Positions 1 to 10,476 of a DNA stretch of 64,000 nucleotides are shown one piece after another; the stretch's first letter is position 1; each line of letters begins with the position of its first letter. A program made the translations under genes and the position numbers. The notes under the pieces were generated by a model, which saw only the letters and a list, made by a program, of their open reading frames with translations, was not told where the DNA came from and ran no database searches. Source of the DNA: Phragmites australis (lineage: Eukaryota > Streptophyta > Magnoliopsida > Poales > Poaceae); contig NC_084921.1 in the NCBI RefSeq assembly GCF_958298935.1, positions 7,574,001 to 7,638,000 of the forward strand. Direction: 5' to 3'.

Positions 1-895
1 TGGACAAAGAACAACTCGTTACGGTTCATGTGCATCGTGCCGTGTAGGGAATAGGGATAGTCTGTCCCCCCCCCCCCCCCCTCCCTCTTACAGCCTCCAC
101 ACATAGAGGTGAACAAATATCAACTAGTTCGGTACATGTGCATCGTACTGTGTAGGGGTAGTCAGAACGTCCAACTTATGCGAAGGGTTCACTTTGGAGA
201 AGATTTTGTTTTCTAGCACAACAATACTTGTTTTCTAATATTAACAAGCGGAAGAATATACTAGCTCATATACTAGAAAATATATATATGTGCATACCGG
301 GAGCCTCTTGTTTAAGCAAGAAATCGAACATTTTGTTAATTTGATAATTTCTGAGAACAATCCCTTTTGATTTCAGGACATAGTTAGTGTTGCCCCGTTC
401 CAGCATATATAACCCTAAATGATCCCATGATATATGGAACTTAAATGAAGATGAAATAACCAAACAAAGTTCATGTATACAATTAATCAAGCATATATAG
501 ATCAGCTGACCGCAATTGATTACAATTCATAAAATGATAAGGAAGTCACTGCATGGGCAGGTGCCATATATCGATCACACAATCACACACAAGCATGCAA
601 TATACATAAAGCTCTATATACATGATACATACACGATTGTGTAGTATGTCACTGAAACATCTGAAATTAAATAAAGGGAAGAACAGAAGAAACGGAGTAT
701 CATCATACATCCGAAAGGCAAAAAAGGGCATGGACTATTATATTGTTACACGATATTTCCGAAACTCGAAAACACCAAAGTGATTCCTACGTACAAAGAC
801 TACAACTAAAACATGATTATGAAGAGTTACTGCCAATCAAAAGTCCCTCTCCGTTCGCTCCGTATTTCAAGAGACTTCACTATATTAATTCATGG
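1..895. other. Intergenic, downstream of the LBD gene
   Basis: No gene is supported here. A sequence of about 40 bp containing CATGTGCATCGT occurs twice (near 12-52 and 120-160), separated by a run of 16 C at 66-81. The rest is AT-rich. This stretch lies 3' of the minus-strand LBD gene and may include its 3' UTR, but I see no canonical AATAAA on the minus strand close to the stop codon. Confidence 0.5.
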
Positions 896-1843
896 TCAAG
901 CTGCCGAAGCTGAGATCGCCAAGCCGAGCTTCACCGGCTCGCCTCTGTGATCAGGCTGGCCGTCGTCAACGTCTGACGGCTCCGTTTTGTGCACCGACGG
1001 CACTAGGCCTAGTGTGAGGTCCAGGCCAGCCTCACGCCCATCGCTTTCTCTTGGTGGGTCGGACTCGGACTGGCTGACATGAGACACTTCCACGGTGTCC
1101 GCCGAGGTGTTGCTGTCTGTCTCTGGCAGGGCGTCATGGTTCGCAGAGTACTCGTGACTCGATTCACGTGGCGCCCAGTTCAGCGGCTGTGCCTGCTGGA
1201 CGTCGACCAGCATGGCGGCCGACGGCTGGGCGAAGACGAGCTCGATGCCGGAGTCGGACCCTGACGACCTGCGCGCGCCGAGTCGCTTGAACTGCCCCCG
1301 AGAGCTGTTGGTCACCCGGTGGAGGTCGGCTGCGACGCCGCAGTGGTCGCCTCTCCTGGCGACGTGGCGGATGTCGCACGTCCGTAGAGGCGGGACAGCC
1401 GTGGCCGCGGGCGGCGGCTGCGCGATGGGCATGCCGCGGAGGATCGACTCAACGGCGGCCTGGCAGTGCTGCCAGTTCCCGGACCAGAGCAGGCCGACCG
1501 AGCCGTACACAGGGTTGAGCATGCGGCCGCAGGCCTCGTACAGCAGCGACCGGAATATTGCTGCACATATACGGATATCCCATGAGCACAGTGCCACAGT
1601 GAGCTAGGGGCGATCCGCGAGAAGGGTGAACGCTTATATGGGTGCATATATACCGGGTCGGGCGTGTTCGGGGCCGGCGGTGATGAGGTTGATGAGACCG
1701 GCGCGGCCGTAGAACTTGGCGAGGAAGACGGTGGCGTTTCCCTGTGCGTCGGGGCTGCGGATCCACTGCAGGCACGGCCGGATGGCGCAGTTGTCGCTGC
1801 ACCCCTTGCGCAGCACGCGGCACCCGTTGCAGCTCATCCGCAT
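896..1843 (-). CDS. LOB-domain (LBD) transcription factor, class II
   Basis: Two exons on the minus strand: 1843-1654 and 1560-896, with a 93-bp GT-AG intron (1653-1561). The spliced reading frame is 284 codons plus TGA. The ATG at 1843 was chosen because [15 protein letters not shown] is the usual class II N-terminus. Residues 1-106 form the LOB domain. It has a CX2CX6CX3C zinc motif (C5, C8, C15, C19) and a GAS-type block starting FYGRAG at residue 44. The block [12 protein letters not shown] starts exactly at the splice junction, which supports the intron. The Leu-zipper of class I members is not apparent. The C-terminus is low-complexity but holds LDLTLGL at residue 243, an LxLxL (EAR-type) repression motif, and a second hydrophobic patch, KLGLAIS. 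Class II LBDs in other plants act in the nucleus in nitrogen and anthocyanin control; that role here is inference. All splice signals and key cysteines are intact, so the gene looks functional. Confidence 0.93.
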
Positions 1844-2040
1844 CCTGAATCCCTTATCACTGTATATATGCACTCGCTATATATATATATATATGCTCGC
1901 TTCGTCCGTCGATCCAAGGATCCTCACGGAGTCACACCGGCGCTTGGTCAATGGCCGGGAGGGAGCGAGGAAGGAGACGAGCAGAGGAATGGTGGGCGCG
2001 AGGGGAGAGGATGGATGTGCGAGGTGTATATAAAGCATCG
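1844..2040 (-). promoter_or_regulatory. Possible LBD 5' UTR and TATA box
   Basis: Read on the minus strand, TTTATATAC at about 2027-2035 is a plausible TATA element roughly 185 bp upstream of the LBD start codon. An (AT)n run at about 1879-1894 lies closer and could itself be TATA-like. Position is the only support; no transcription start is known. Confidence 0.25.
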
Positions 2041-2043
2041 GGA

Positions 2044-3083
2044 GGTGGAGCCGTTTGGCTTTCGGGAGGCTGGACACCGGACTGAAAGCCTCCGGTTTCC
2101 CTGGGAGTGGAAAGCTGGTTTCAGGAGTGGGCCCATGACCTGCCAAATTACCCAAATGCCCCCTGTCTATCTAGGAGGGTGACTGGGAGAACTTAAGCTT
2201 ATTGGACTGCAAGCTTCATGCATATAGACTGGTTATGAGGCATGGAAGATTGAACTTTAAAATATGTCAAGAAGCGGTGGTCCTAGGTCGGATTAAGCAG
2301 CAGTTGAACAGAACTAGCTGCTAGGAAAAGAAAAAATCTAGTGGAAGGTACTATACCTTAACTATTTTTACTACACGTCGTCTGAGTGAATATATTATTT
2401 TTTGTTGCTTGTCATAATCACACCCTAACGGAGGGGAGTTTGGCTTTAGACCTTCCACGGCCTGTGCTTGGAGTGAAACATGAGGATGAAAGAGAGCGTC
2501 TGGGTATCGCTCTACACGCTGCAGGTAGCGATGCTAGAGCTAACAAATTTGGAGTGGTGCAACTAAAATTCTTTCAAACGCAATGGATGATAGTGCTAGC
2601 AACATTTTGATGGTTAGCAAGACATGAATCTTACCAGTTTTCTCAAAAGTTCCTCGTATAAATTCAAATAAGATATGCTATATAGGTATTCATTTGAATA
2701 CCCAATTCTTTTTGCAGAATATCTTGTATATATTATGTATATTGTCTATGTATATTATAAGTTGGGTCAAGTACGTGTTACCAACAGTGCACATGCATTC
2801 AGCCAAGACCAAACAGTCCCACATATGAACAACCGAAACATCCCAACTATTTATTCGACGGACCTCATCACAATAGCCTCGGCCCAACTCTCCTTGTGTG
2901 TGTGAAGACATAACAGACGAAGCCTAGGAACACAACAAACCAACATCTCGAGCAGCCCCGTGAGTCGTGACGCATACGACCATAAGCTGGCCAGGTCTTG
3001 GGAGCAGGCCGCCAGGTCGACTATCTATCCAGAGCTAGTAGCAAGGTAGCTGCACAGAGGCGGCGCGTTGGTGGGCCAGAACA
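2044..3083. other. Intergenic, no feature recognised
   Basis: Moderately AT-rich DNA between the LBD gene and the copia element. A 74-codon frame at 2386-2610 resembles nothing I know and has no splice or promoter context. No inverted termini or tandem repeats were recognised. Confidence 0.4.
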
Positions 3084-6062
3084 TGATAAATCTAGTTGAA
3101 ATATATCTTGTTTATTTATAATGAGTGATTAATATTGATATTTATTTAGTTTAATGTTTTATTTTGTATGAGTTTTGATGTAATTTGTATTGATTTGGAT
3201 TCTATTTGATCATATTGATTATGGATTAACTGAAATTAGACTTAGAGATATGTGTTTCCTTGTCTCATGATGTGCAGGTGATGAATGCAACTTGACGGTC
3301 GACGGTAGGATGACCGGGGCCAAGCGAAGTGCTTGGTGCCAGATGATGAAGGAGGTCAGACGGAGTCAAGGGTTGTAGAGAACATGTCTTTAGGGAGATT
3401 GTAGCGGAACATCGTTAGAGCATGTATATGATTTTGGTGATTAATGATAGCATAGTCAAATGAGACTAACATGTTTGTTAATATATACTTTAATAGATCT
3501 CATGAATGCAACAAAAGAGAAGTCACCGAAGCTGAGATAAAGAGATTAATTAATTGGATTTGTCTTAGAATTTTTGACATGATCAAATGGGATGAAATTC
3601 CGTACAATCATATAGAGCACTTCACAAGCTTTCCAAAGAGTCCAAGATCATCAAAATGGGAGTTTGGAGTGGAAAGTTATGCTCGAAATACAAATCGCTT
3701 ATTGTCTGAAAATTATAAATGCCGGACCTTCCAGCGTTCAAAAAATAAACACGCCGGATATTCCGGCATTCACAAAATGAACATGATGGACTATTTTGTG
3801 CAAAGAGATTGCAAATGGCTCAATTGGCATCGTATGCACGCTGGATGTTTCGGCGTTCAAAGAGGACATTACGTCGGACCTTTTAGTGTTCATAAAAAAA
3901 GGTGGAGTTCTAACGGCTAGTTTTTAGGGAGTACACACCGGATGATTCGGCGATTGTAATGTTGCACACGCCGGATCATCCGGTGAGTATAACAAAATAT
4001 GACCGTTAGAGCAACGGCTAGTCTGCAAGTTTGAGGCTATAAATAACTCTCCACTTGATCATTTGATGAAGTCTGAGTGTGCTGGAGTACAAGAGAGCTC
4101 TTGGACACTTACGAAGACATCCAAGCCACAAAAGTGCTTAAAGTGATCATCTAAGGCAATTAAGCATAAGATTGAGAGTGATAAGTGCTTATATACCTAG
4201 AGAGAGTTGTAGTTAGGTGCTACGGCTTTGAGAGGGGATCAAGGAGTAATCCTAACTTATACCAAGTGGTACGCCGATGTCTTGGAGTCTTAGTGAGTTG
4301 TCGGCAGCTTGAGCTGAAGTTGCTCAAGCTTGTTGACCCTCCTACTTGGTCTGGAGCGGCGGTAAGGCACGTGTACGGGGACGCGGAGATCCTTGCCTTG
4401 GTGGCTCAAGTTTTGAAATGATCATGACGGCAAAAGACCGGAAGAGAGGCTAGAGGTGAGACATTGCTTTGGTGGCTCATCCGGCTTGAGACTTTGCCTT
4501 GGTGGTTTGGTGACTCAACAGCTATGACTAAGTGCCGACCGGAAGCATATCATTGCTGGGAGCTCCAATGTAGAATTGGGGTGACATTCATGCCATCGAT
4601 ACCATAGTATAAAAATCACTTGTGCCGAGTATGCTCTTACTACCGTATTTACGTTTCTGCATTTACATACTTGTAATTTACCTTTGCGCATTTACCTTCC
4701 TAGAGTAGTTTGTTAGAATTGGCTATAAATTGCAAATTTTTTTGTTCGGTAGAGTAGACACACTAGATAAATTTAGAGAATATTTAGATAGATATTGATA
4801 TAGGTTTATCTTGTAAGTTTTTAGGGCCAATTAGTTTAGGTTAGTTTTTTAAGTGTCTTAATTTATCCCTCTTTTAGGACATCACCGATCCCTTCAAGGG
4901 TGATCCTATCTGAACACATGGAGGTCAAGCAAAGCATAGAAGGCAGATGAAGACGGCATGTTGATAAAGTCAAGCGAAGAGGATGTCGATGCAAGTGACA
5001 AGATAGCCTGAGGGATCGGGAGCGGGAGAGACTTACCGACGGTCTGGATCGTAAGACGAAGTACGCGCGTCGATATCATAGCGTTTGCTTAAGGTGTAAG
5101 CAAATGCGGGGTCACACTTTGAGAAACGTGCTAGGGTTTCATGGTTTGGTCTCAAAACCATAGGAGGACTAGATGAGTACATAGCATCATCACGAAGCTT
5201 GCATCGAGATGAAGCTAAGTTGTGAAGGCACTGCGGCTGTTCGATGAACTGTGAAGAAAATTGACCAAAATACTCTCGGTAGTATGTATGCGTGTACTAC
5301 AAGAGATGGGTATTTTAGAAAAAAGTTAGGAAACTTAGAGGTCAAGTTTCTTAGGCTTATAAATATCGGGGTAGGGCTATGGGAGGAGAGGAACCAGCCA
5401 TTTTGAGCCCCTTGTGTGATCCATATGAGAGCCTCGTGCTAGGGTTTTAGAGGAGAGAAAGAGGAGTGCTTAGCCTATGTATTAGGTGAGAGCTTTATCA
5501 GGAAAAATCTTTGTAATCTGCCTAAACTAGGGATGATCTCTGCTGCAATGAAGTTTATTTTTCTTCATGTTATTGTTCTCACCTCTTTCTAGTTTCTCTC
5601 TATTGGTTTCCTTGAAAGTTTGCAAGTTTTTCGGTTTCTAGATTTTATTTTCATTTTGATTTTTGGACTGAAATTTCAGAACCTTGTAAGGTCATTCTTC
5701 TTGTTGCTAGAGATATAAAATTTACATACACAGGCTTATGTGATGGGGTCTTGAATTCCCTTGCCTCTAAACAATCAACTTGGAGAGTTTCGTTACTCGG
5801 TGTTCATCTATTTTTATTTCTTTGAAGTTGTGATATTTTAAGTGCTAAGACACATAGATTGATCTTAAATAGAACATATAGTTCATATAACATCCATGGA
5901 GTTATGTTGTCTCAATTTTCTCTTGTTAAAACTTCTCTCTATTTTTTTCGCTTGAGTTTTGAGGTGCGTTGGGTGATCCAAATAGGAGAAGGCCATCGAT
6001 TTCATAAGAAATTTGTTAAGGTGCATATTCATCCCCCTCTAGTTACCAATCTCGTTCCTACA
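3084..6062 (+). repeat. 5' LTR of the copia element, split by a nested solo LTR
   Basis: It aligns along its length with the 3' LTR at 8652-10069 once 3374-4901 is removed, leaving about 1.45 kb. TTATAAATA at 5357-5365 is a likely TATA box, matched at the same relative place in the 3' LTR. The end CCTACA at 6057-6062 sits two bases before the primer binding site. Its sequence also resembles the solo LTR at 41887-43829. Confidence 0.88.
3374..4896 (+). mobile_element. Nested solo LTR with AGGGT target duplication
   Basis: This 1,523-bp block interrupts the older 5' LTR. It starts TGTAGAGAAC and ends GATCCCTTCA, and is bounded by AGGGT at 3369-3373 and 4897-4901. Removing the block and one AGGGT restores the continuity seen in the related LTRs at 8900 and 42735. 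CTATAAATA at 4037-4045 is a likely TATA box. The 3700-3990 part carries repeated CCGGA-N-TCCGG motifs. A 149-codon frame at 3471-3920 is chance coding inside the LTR. Orientation follows TATA position and similarity to copia LTRs. No internal region is present, so it is a product of LTR-LTR recombination. Confidence 0.88.
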
Positions 6063-6064
6063 GT

Positions 6065-6077
6065 TGGTATCAGAGCC
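6065..6077 (+). other. Primer binding site (initiator Met tRNA)
   Basis: TGGTATCAGAGCC lies two bases after the 5' LTR end. It is complementary to the 3' end of plant initiator methionine tRNA, the usual primer for copia reverse transcription. Confidence 0.93.
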
Positions 6078-6125
6078 AGTTGATCACTTGTTGAACTTTA
6101 CTGGCTTTGTGATTCGTAGACGACA

Positions 6126-8440
6126 ATGGAGAGAAATAGAAAGATTCCTCTGTTTGATGGTCGAGATTTTTCGTACTGAAAAGTGCGTATGGAGCCTTAT
6201 CTTATAAGCCAAGAAAGTACAATATGAGAAATAGTTGATTCCAACTATATGATTTATGTTGCTCGCACGACTCAGATTTAAATTGAATAGTATGAGGCCA
6301 ACAACAAGACCGACAGAAATATTTTGTTCATAAGTCTGAGTTAGAATGAGTTTGATAGGGTCCAGCACCTCCGTACTGCCCAGGAGATCCGGTCTACTCT
6401 GAGTGTCTTTCATGAATGTACTAATCAGATTAAGTCTAGACGTCAAAGCACATACAACAAAAAATATCAAATATTTGTGCAGGCCCCGGAGAGTCCTTGG
6501 ATGCGATTTTTGCTCACTTTGATGGGATCATTAGCAATCTTCGATCCACTGGTGTTCTGCCCTATTATGATCACGAGAGAGATCAAGCTTCTCTATGCTC
6601 TTAACCATAGTATATGGGAAGTGAAGATCACAAGCATTAAAGAGTCATCAAGTTATGACATATTAACTTTTGATGAACTCTTCAGCAAACTTAAGTCCAC
6701 CAAGATAGCCAAGGCAACTCGGGTAGGTCTTGGAAATCCCCTGTCTCAGAAAATTGCGTTGGTTTCTAGATCGAATGGTAGCAATCAGGTTGAAGCTAGA
6801 TTCTCTTGTGCTAACACTTCATCAAGTGGTTTTTCTTTGTCTTCTTTGGTTCTATCACTAGACACTTTCAATGATGAGGAACTTTCTCTCATTGTGAAGA
6901 AGTTCACCTGCTTCTACAACAATCATCGAGACCGGAGGAGGGGCGGTTCTCATGCCTGCTTTGAGTGTGGTGATACCACCCACTTTAAGGCGGACTACCC
7001 CAAGCTTAAGAAGAGGGAAGATCGTGACCATAACCACAACAAGCACAAGATAAGGAATAAGAAGCCCTTATTCAAGAAGAATCGCGACAAGATGGTCAAG
7101 AAGGTGGTCAAGGCGGCTTCTAAGGCATTTGTGGCTGCTCTCAGTGACATCGACACCTCTTCTAGTGAGGAGGAGAGCTCGAAGGAGGAGGAGGAGGAGC
7201 TACTGGTGAAGGACAAGAAGAACAAGAATAAGGACTTCACTGGCCTTTGCTTCATGACAGATGGCAGCAATGACAGTGACTCCGAGCTTGATCCCTCTAA
7301 GGTATTACCTTCTTACGACCAGCTATCTGTCCAAGTTGATACCTTGAATGATACTCTCATTAGCCAGATAGGATACTTAAGAAAGTTGTGCGTTACTTGA
7401 AGGAGCATAGGTCTAAGTATGAGTCTGTTTCTTCTGAGCTTGAATTACTTAGGTCTAGGTCTGATGATGAGTGTGAGAGTTATTTGTTGGTTATGAGTCT
7501 GTTTCTTCTGAGCTTGAATTACTTAGGTCTAGGTCTAAGTCACAAATCGGCTTGAGAATACCGAGAAGAAACTCCTTTAGGAGAAGTCTAGGTCTAATCT
7601 CTTAGGTACTTGCAAGAATTGCCCTTTGCTTGCAAAGGATGTTGAACTGAAAGACAATCACCTTAAATAGTTAGAATTTAGATTGGAGAGTGTTGTGTGT
7701 TCGAAGGATGTGTAGCCAAACTGTTCCACTTATATAGTCTTTCAGGACAAGCTCAATTGGATTAGAAGACAAGTTCAGAAACTCTTGGATGAGAATGAGT
7801 ATCTCCTTTCTCTAGTAGAGAAGTACTTAGAGGGCAAGGGAAAAATAAATTTGATCTTGGCCAAGACTAAGATGGGACTAAGATGTGCGCTGATAAGGCG
7901 GGTTTGACTCTTGGGTTGGGATTTGAGAAGGTTGCTTACAATAGGGATAGTAAGACTATTTTGACTACATCTACTACCCTAGAAACTGAGAAGTCTAAAA
8001 TCAATATCACACCACAACCCATCAAGAAGAAACCCACACCACAGCCTGCAAAAAAGAATCCAGCACCACAAACCAAGAAAGCTCCACAAGCTAAGGTTAG
8101 AGCCCCAGTGAGTCGGCCTAGAATGACCGGCAGTCGAGTTTCTGAAAGACGCTACCACTGCACCTATTTCCATAGAGAGGGTTGGGTTTTGCTTTCATCG
8201 TAAGATAGATGAGCGACGTGAGTGGGAGTGGAGTACCCAGGACATATACTATCCCTCTATTGGTGTACATAAGCCTTTTCCTTGCTCTCGCCCACAAGTC
8301 TTAGACGCTCATCAAATTTCTTCTAGAGGCTTTGCCTGGCGTGGATTTTATCATGACTCATATGGTTTTGGTCCATGTGTAAGAGGCTTTGAGTCAAGGA
8401 GGAAAAATAGAAAATGTGCAATCATCAAGAAGGAGCATGT
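6126..8440 (+). pseudogene. Degenerate copia gag
   Basis: The ATG at 6126 opens a gag start with the family pattern PLFDGRDFSY, but a TGA at 6177-6179 replaces the expected Trp codon, and further frameshifts follow. The longest remaining frame (6477-7400) carries a zinc knuckle at 6957-6998, CX2CX4HX4 with the last Cys changed to Tyr (TAC at 6996), followed by a Lys-rich stretch and an acidic Ser/Glu tract. A Lys/Pro-rich segment at 7980-8110 and a second Cys/His motif near 8155 are followed by RREWEW at about 8212-8230, an arrangement typical of Maximus/SIRE gag C-termini. Coding similarity fades near 8440 with no protease. It is not expected to make a working capsid protein. Confidence 0.85.
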
Positions 8441-8638
8441 GTTTTTGGGTTTTTTGAGTTTTTCTTGCTCTTTTGAATTTTTTGGCTCGTCTTTACCTCT
8501 CTTAGTGTTTTTGTAATCTTTACTATGCCAAGTGACATATTTTACACTTTCTCTAATTTTTGGTCACTTGGATAAGCTCATCTTGTTTTAATTGCTTCAA
8601 ACCAAAATCTTTATGCTTTGAGGGTTATCAATGCACTT

Positions 8639-8651
8639 ATTAAGGGAAGAT
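8639..8651 (+). other. Polypurine tract of the copia element
   Basis: ATTAAGGGAAGAT lies immediately before the TG that opens the 3' LTR at 8652. Its place and purine content fit the plus-strand primer of reverse transcription. Confidence 0.7.
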
Positions 8652-10069
8652 TGAAAAACCAAGTTGAAATATATTTTGGTTTACTTGTGATGAGTGATTG
8701 ACATTGATATTTATTTGGTTTTGTGATTTGAATTGATTTGAGATTTTATTTGAGCATATTGATTATGGACTAACTGGAATTGGAGTTAGAGATATGTGTT
8801 TGCTTGTATCATGGTGTGCATGTGATGGATGCAACATGGTAGTCGATGGTGGGATGATCGGGGCCAAGCGAAGTGCTTGATATCGGACGATCAAGGAGGC
8901 CGGACGGGGTCAATGATGATCCTAGCTGAACATGTGGAGGTCAAACAAAGCATAAAAAACGGATGAAGATAGCATATCGACAAAGTCAAGTAAATGGATG
9001 CCGATGAAAGTGACAATAAAGTCCGAGGGATCGGGAGCGGGAGAGACTTGCCGGTGATCAGGATCGCAAGACAGAGTACATGTGTCGACATCGGAGTGTT
9101 TGCTTAAGGTAAATGGGGAGTTACGTTTTGGGAAGCATGCTAGGGTTTTGCGGTTTAGCCTTAAATACGTGGGAGGACTGGATGAGTACTTGGCACCATC
9201 GCGAAGCTTGCGTTGAGGTGAAGCTAAGTCATGAAGGCTTCACGGCCGTCCGATGAATCGAGAACAAAATAGACCAAAATATCCTCAGTGGTAGATAAGA
9301 GTGTACTACAAGAGAGAGGTATTTTGGGACAAAGCTACTTATGGGTTAAGTTTCATAGACTTATAAATAGAGAGGTATGGCTATAGGAGGAGAAGAACTA
9401 GCCATTTTGAGCCCCTTGTGTCATCCATATGAGAGCCTTATACTAGTGTTTTAGAGGAGAGAAAGATGAATTCTTAGCCTTATGTATTAAGTGGGAGCTT
9501 TGTGAGAAATTTTTTTTGTAATCTGCCTAAAATAGGAATGCCCTCTGCTGTAATGAAGTTTATTTTTGTTCATGTTATTGTGCTCACCTTCTTCTAGTTT
9601 TTTTCTACTGGTTCCCTTGCAAATTTGTAAGTTTTTGGGTTTCCATATTTGATTTTTATTTTGATTTTTAGGCTGAAATTTCAGCACCTTGTAAGGTCAT
9701 TCTTCTTATTGCTAGAAGTATAAAATTAGTATACACATGCTTGTGTAATACAGTTTTGAATTCCCTTACCTATAGATAATCAACTTGGAGAGTTTCATTG
9801 CTTGGTGTTCATCTTTTCTTGTTTCTTTGCAAGTTATGATCTTTCGAGTACTAATACACATGGATTAATCTTAAGTGGAACATATAGTCCATATACCATC
9901 TGTAGAGTCATGTTATCTCGATTTTCTCTTATTAAAACTTCTCTATATTTTGCTTTCGCTTGAGTTTTGAGATGCGTTATGTGATCCAAATAGAAAAAGG
10001 CCATCAATTTTGTAAGAAATTTATTAAGATGTATATTCATCCTCTATAATCATCAATCTCGTTCCTACA
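8652..10069 (+). repeat. 3' LTR of the copia element
   Basis: This 1,418-bp LTR starts TGAAAAACCAAG and ends CGTTCCTACA. TTATAAATAG at 9361-9370 is a likely TATA box. It is the uninterrupted partner of 3084-6062 and serves as the reference that shows where the nested insertion sits. Confidence 0.9.
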
Positions 10070-10471
10070 AAACCACATCTAGCAGCAACAAATGTAGCAC
10101 TAAGGTACCAAGTATGTCAATCCAAATTGTTTCCTCAAACAGCGAATCTCATGAGGGTTTATTTGGTTCATTCCCACACATTGTCACACCTTTTTCTATA
10201 TACCTCACATTATGGTTTTTCTTTTTAGGAATCCCACATTGTTGTGAGATAATGCCTCATCACACTATAGTTTTGATTTTATGAGTATTTTTTCCCCTTT
10301 GATTGAAGACCTTTTATTATCTTTAATGTTGGAATACCTTCCGCCGTTGCATATATTCAGGTTGATTGTAATTACATTGTGTAGTAATTAATTAATCAAC
10401 ATGCAGACCGAAAGATATACGATTGTTATTTCTAAAAAAGGAAAAAAAGGAATATCGAACATGTAAGAAAG
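10070..10471. other. Short intergenic stretch, nothing recognised
   Basis: AT-rich DNA between two LTR elements. No gene, inverted termini or tandem repeat was recognised. Confidence 0.5.
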
Positions 10472-10476
10472 GGTAG

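Larger units (their letters stand above)
3084..10069 (+). mobile_element. Non-autonomous Ty1/copia (Maximus/SIRE-type) LTR retrotransposon
   Basis: Two related LTRs (3084-6062, enlarged by a nested insertion, and 8652-10069) flank an internal region of about 2.6 kb. Both LTRs start TGAnAAA and end CTCGTTCCTACA. A primer binding site matching the initiator-Met tRNA 3' end follows the 5' LTR, and a purine tract precedes the 3' LTR. The internal region encodes only a broken gag. I see no protease, integrase, RT or RNase H, so it could move only with help from another element. The 5-bp flanks (GAACA left, AAACC right) do not match, so the insertion is old or rearranged. The LTRs differ at many positions, which also indicates age. 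Confidence 0.88.

Noticed and set aside
1212..1607. 131-codon plus-strand frame and other frames over the LBD exons
   Set aside because: They are antisense or shifted readings of the GC-rich LBD exons. The minus-strand spliced frame has the LOB domain and explains the region.
3471..3920. 149-codon plus frame
   Set aside because: Lies wholly within the nested solo LTR, just upstream of its TATA box, with no recognisable domain.
3079..10074. Target duplication for the 3084-10069 element
   Set aside because: The flanking 5-mers (GAACA, AAACC) do not match. An apparent ATCTAG match needs LTR ends that do not agree between the two LTRs.
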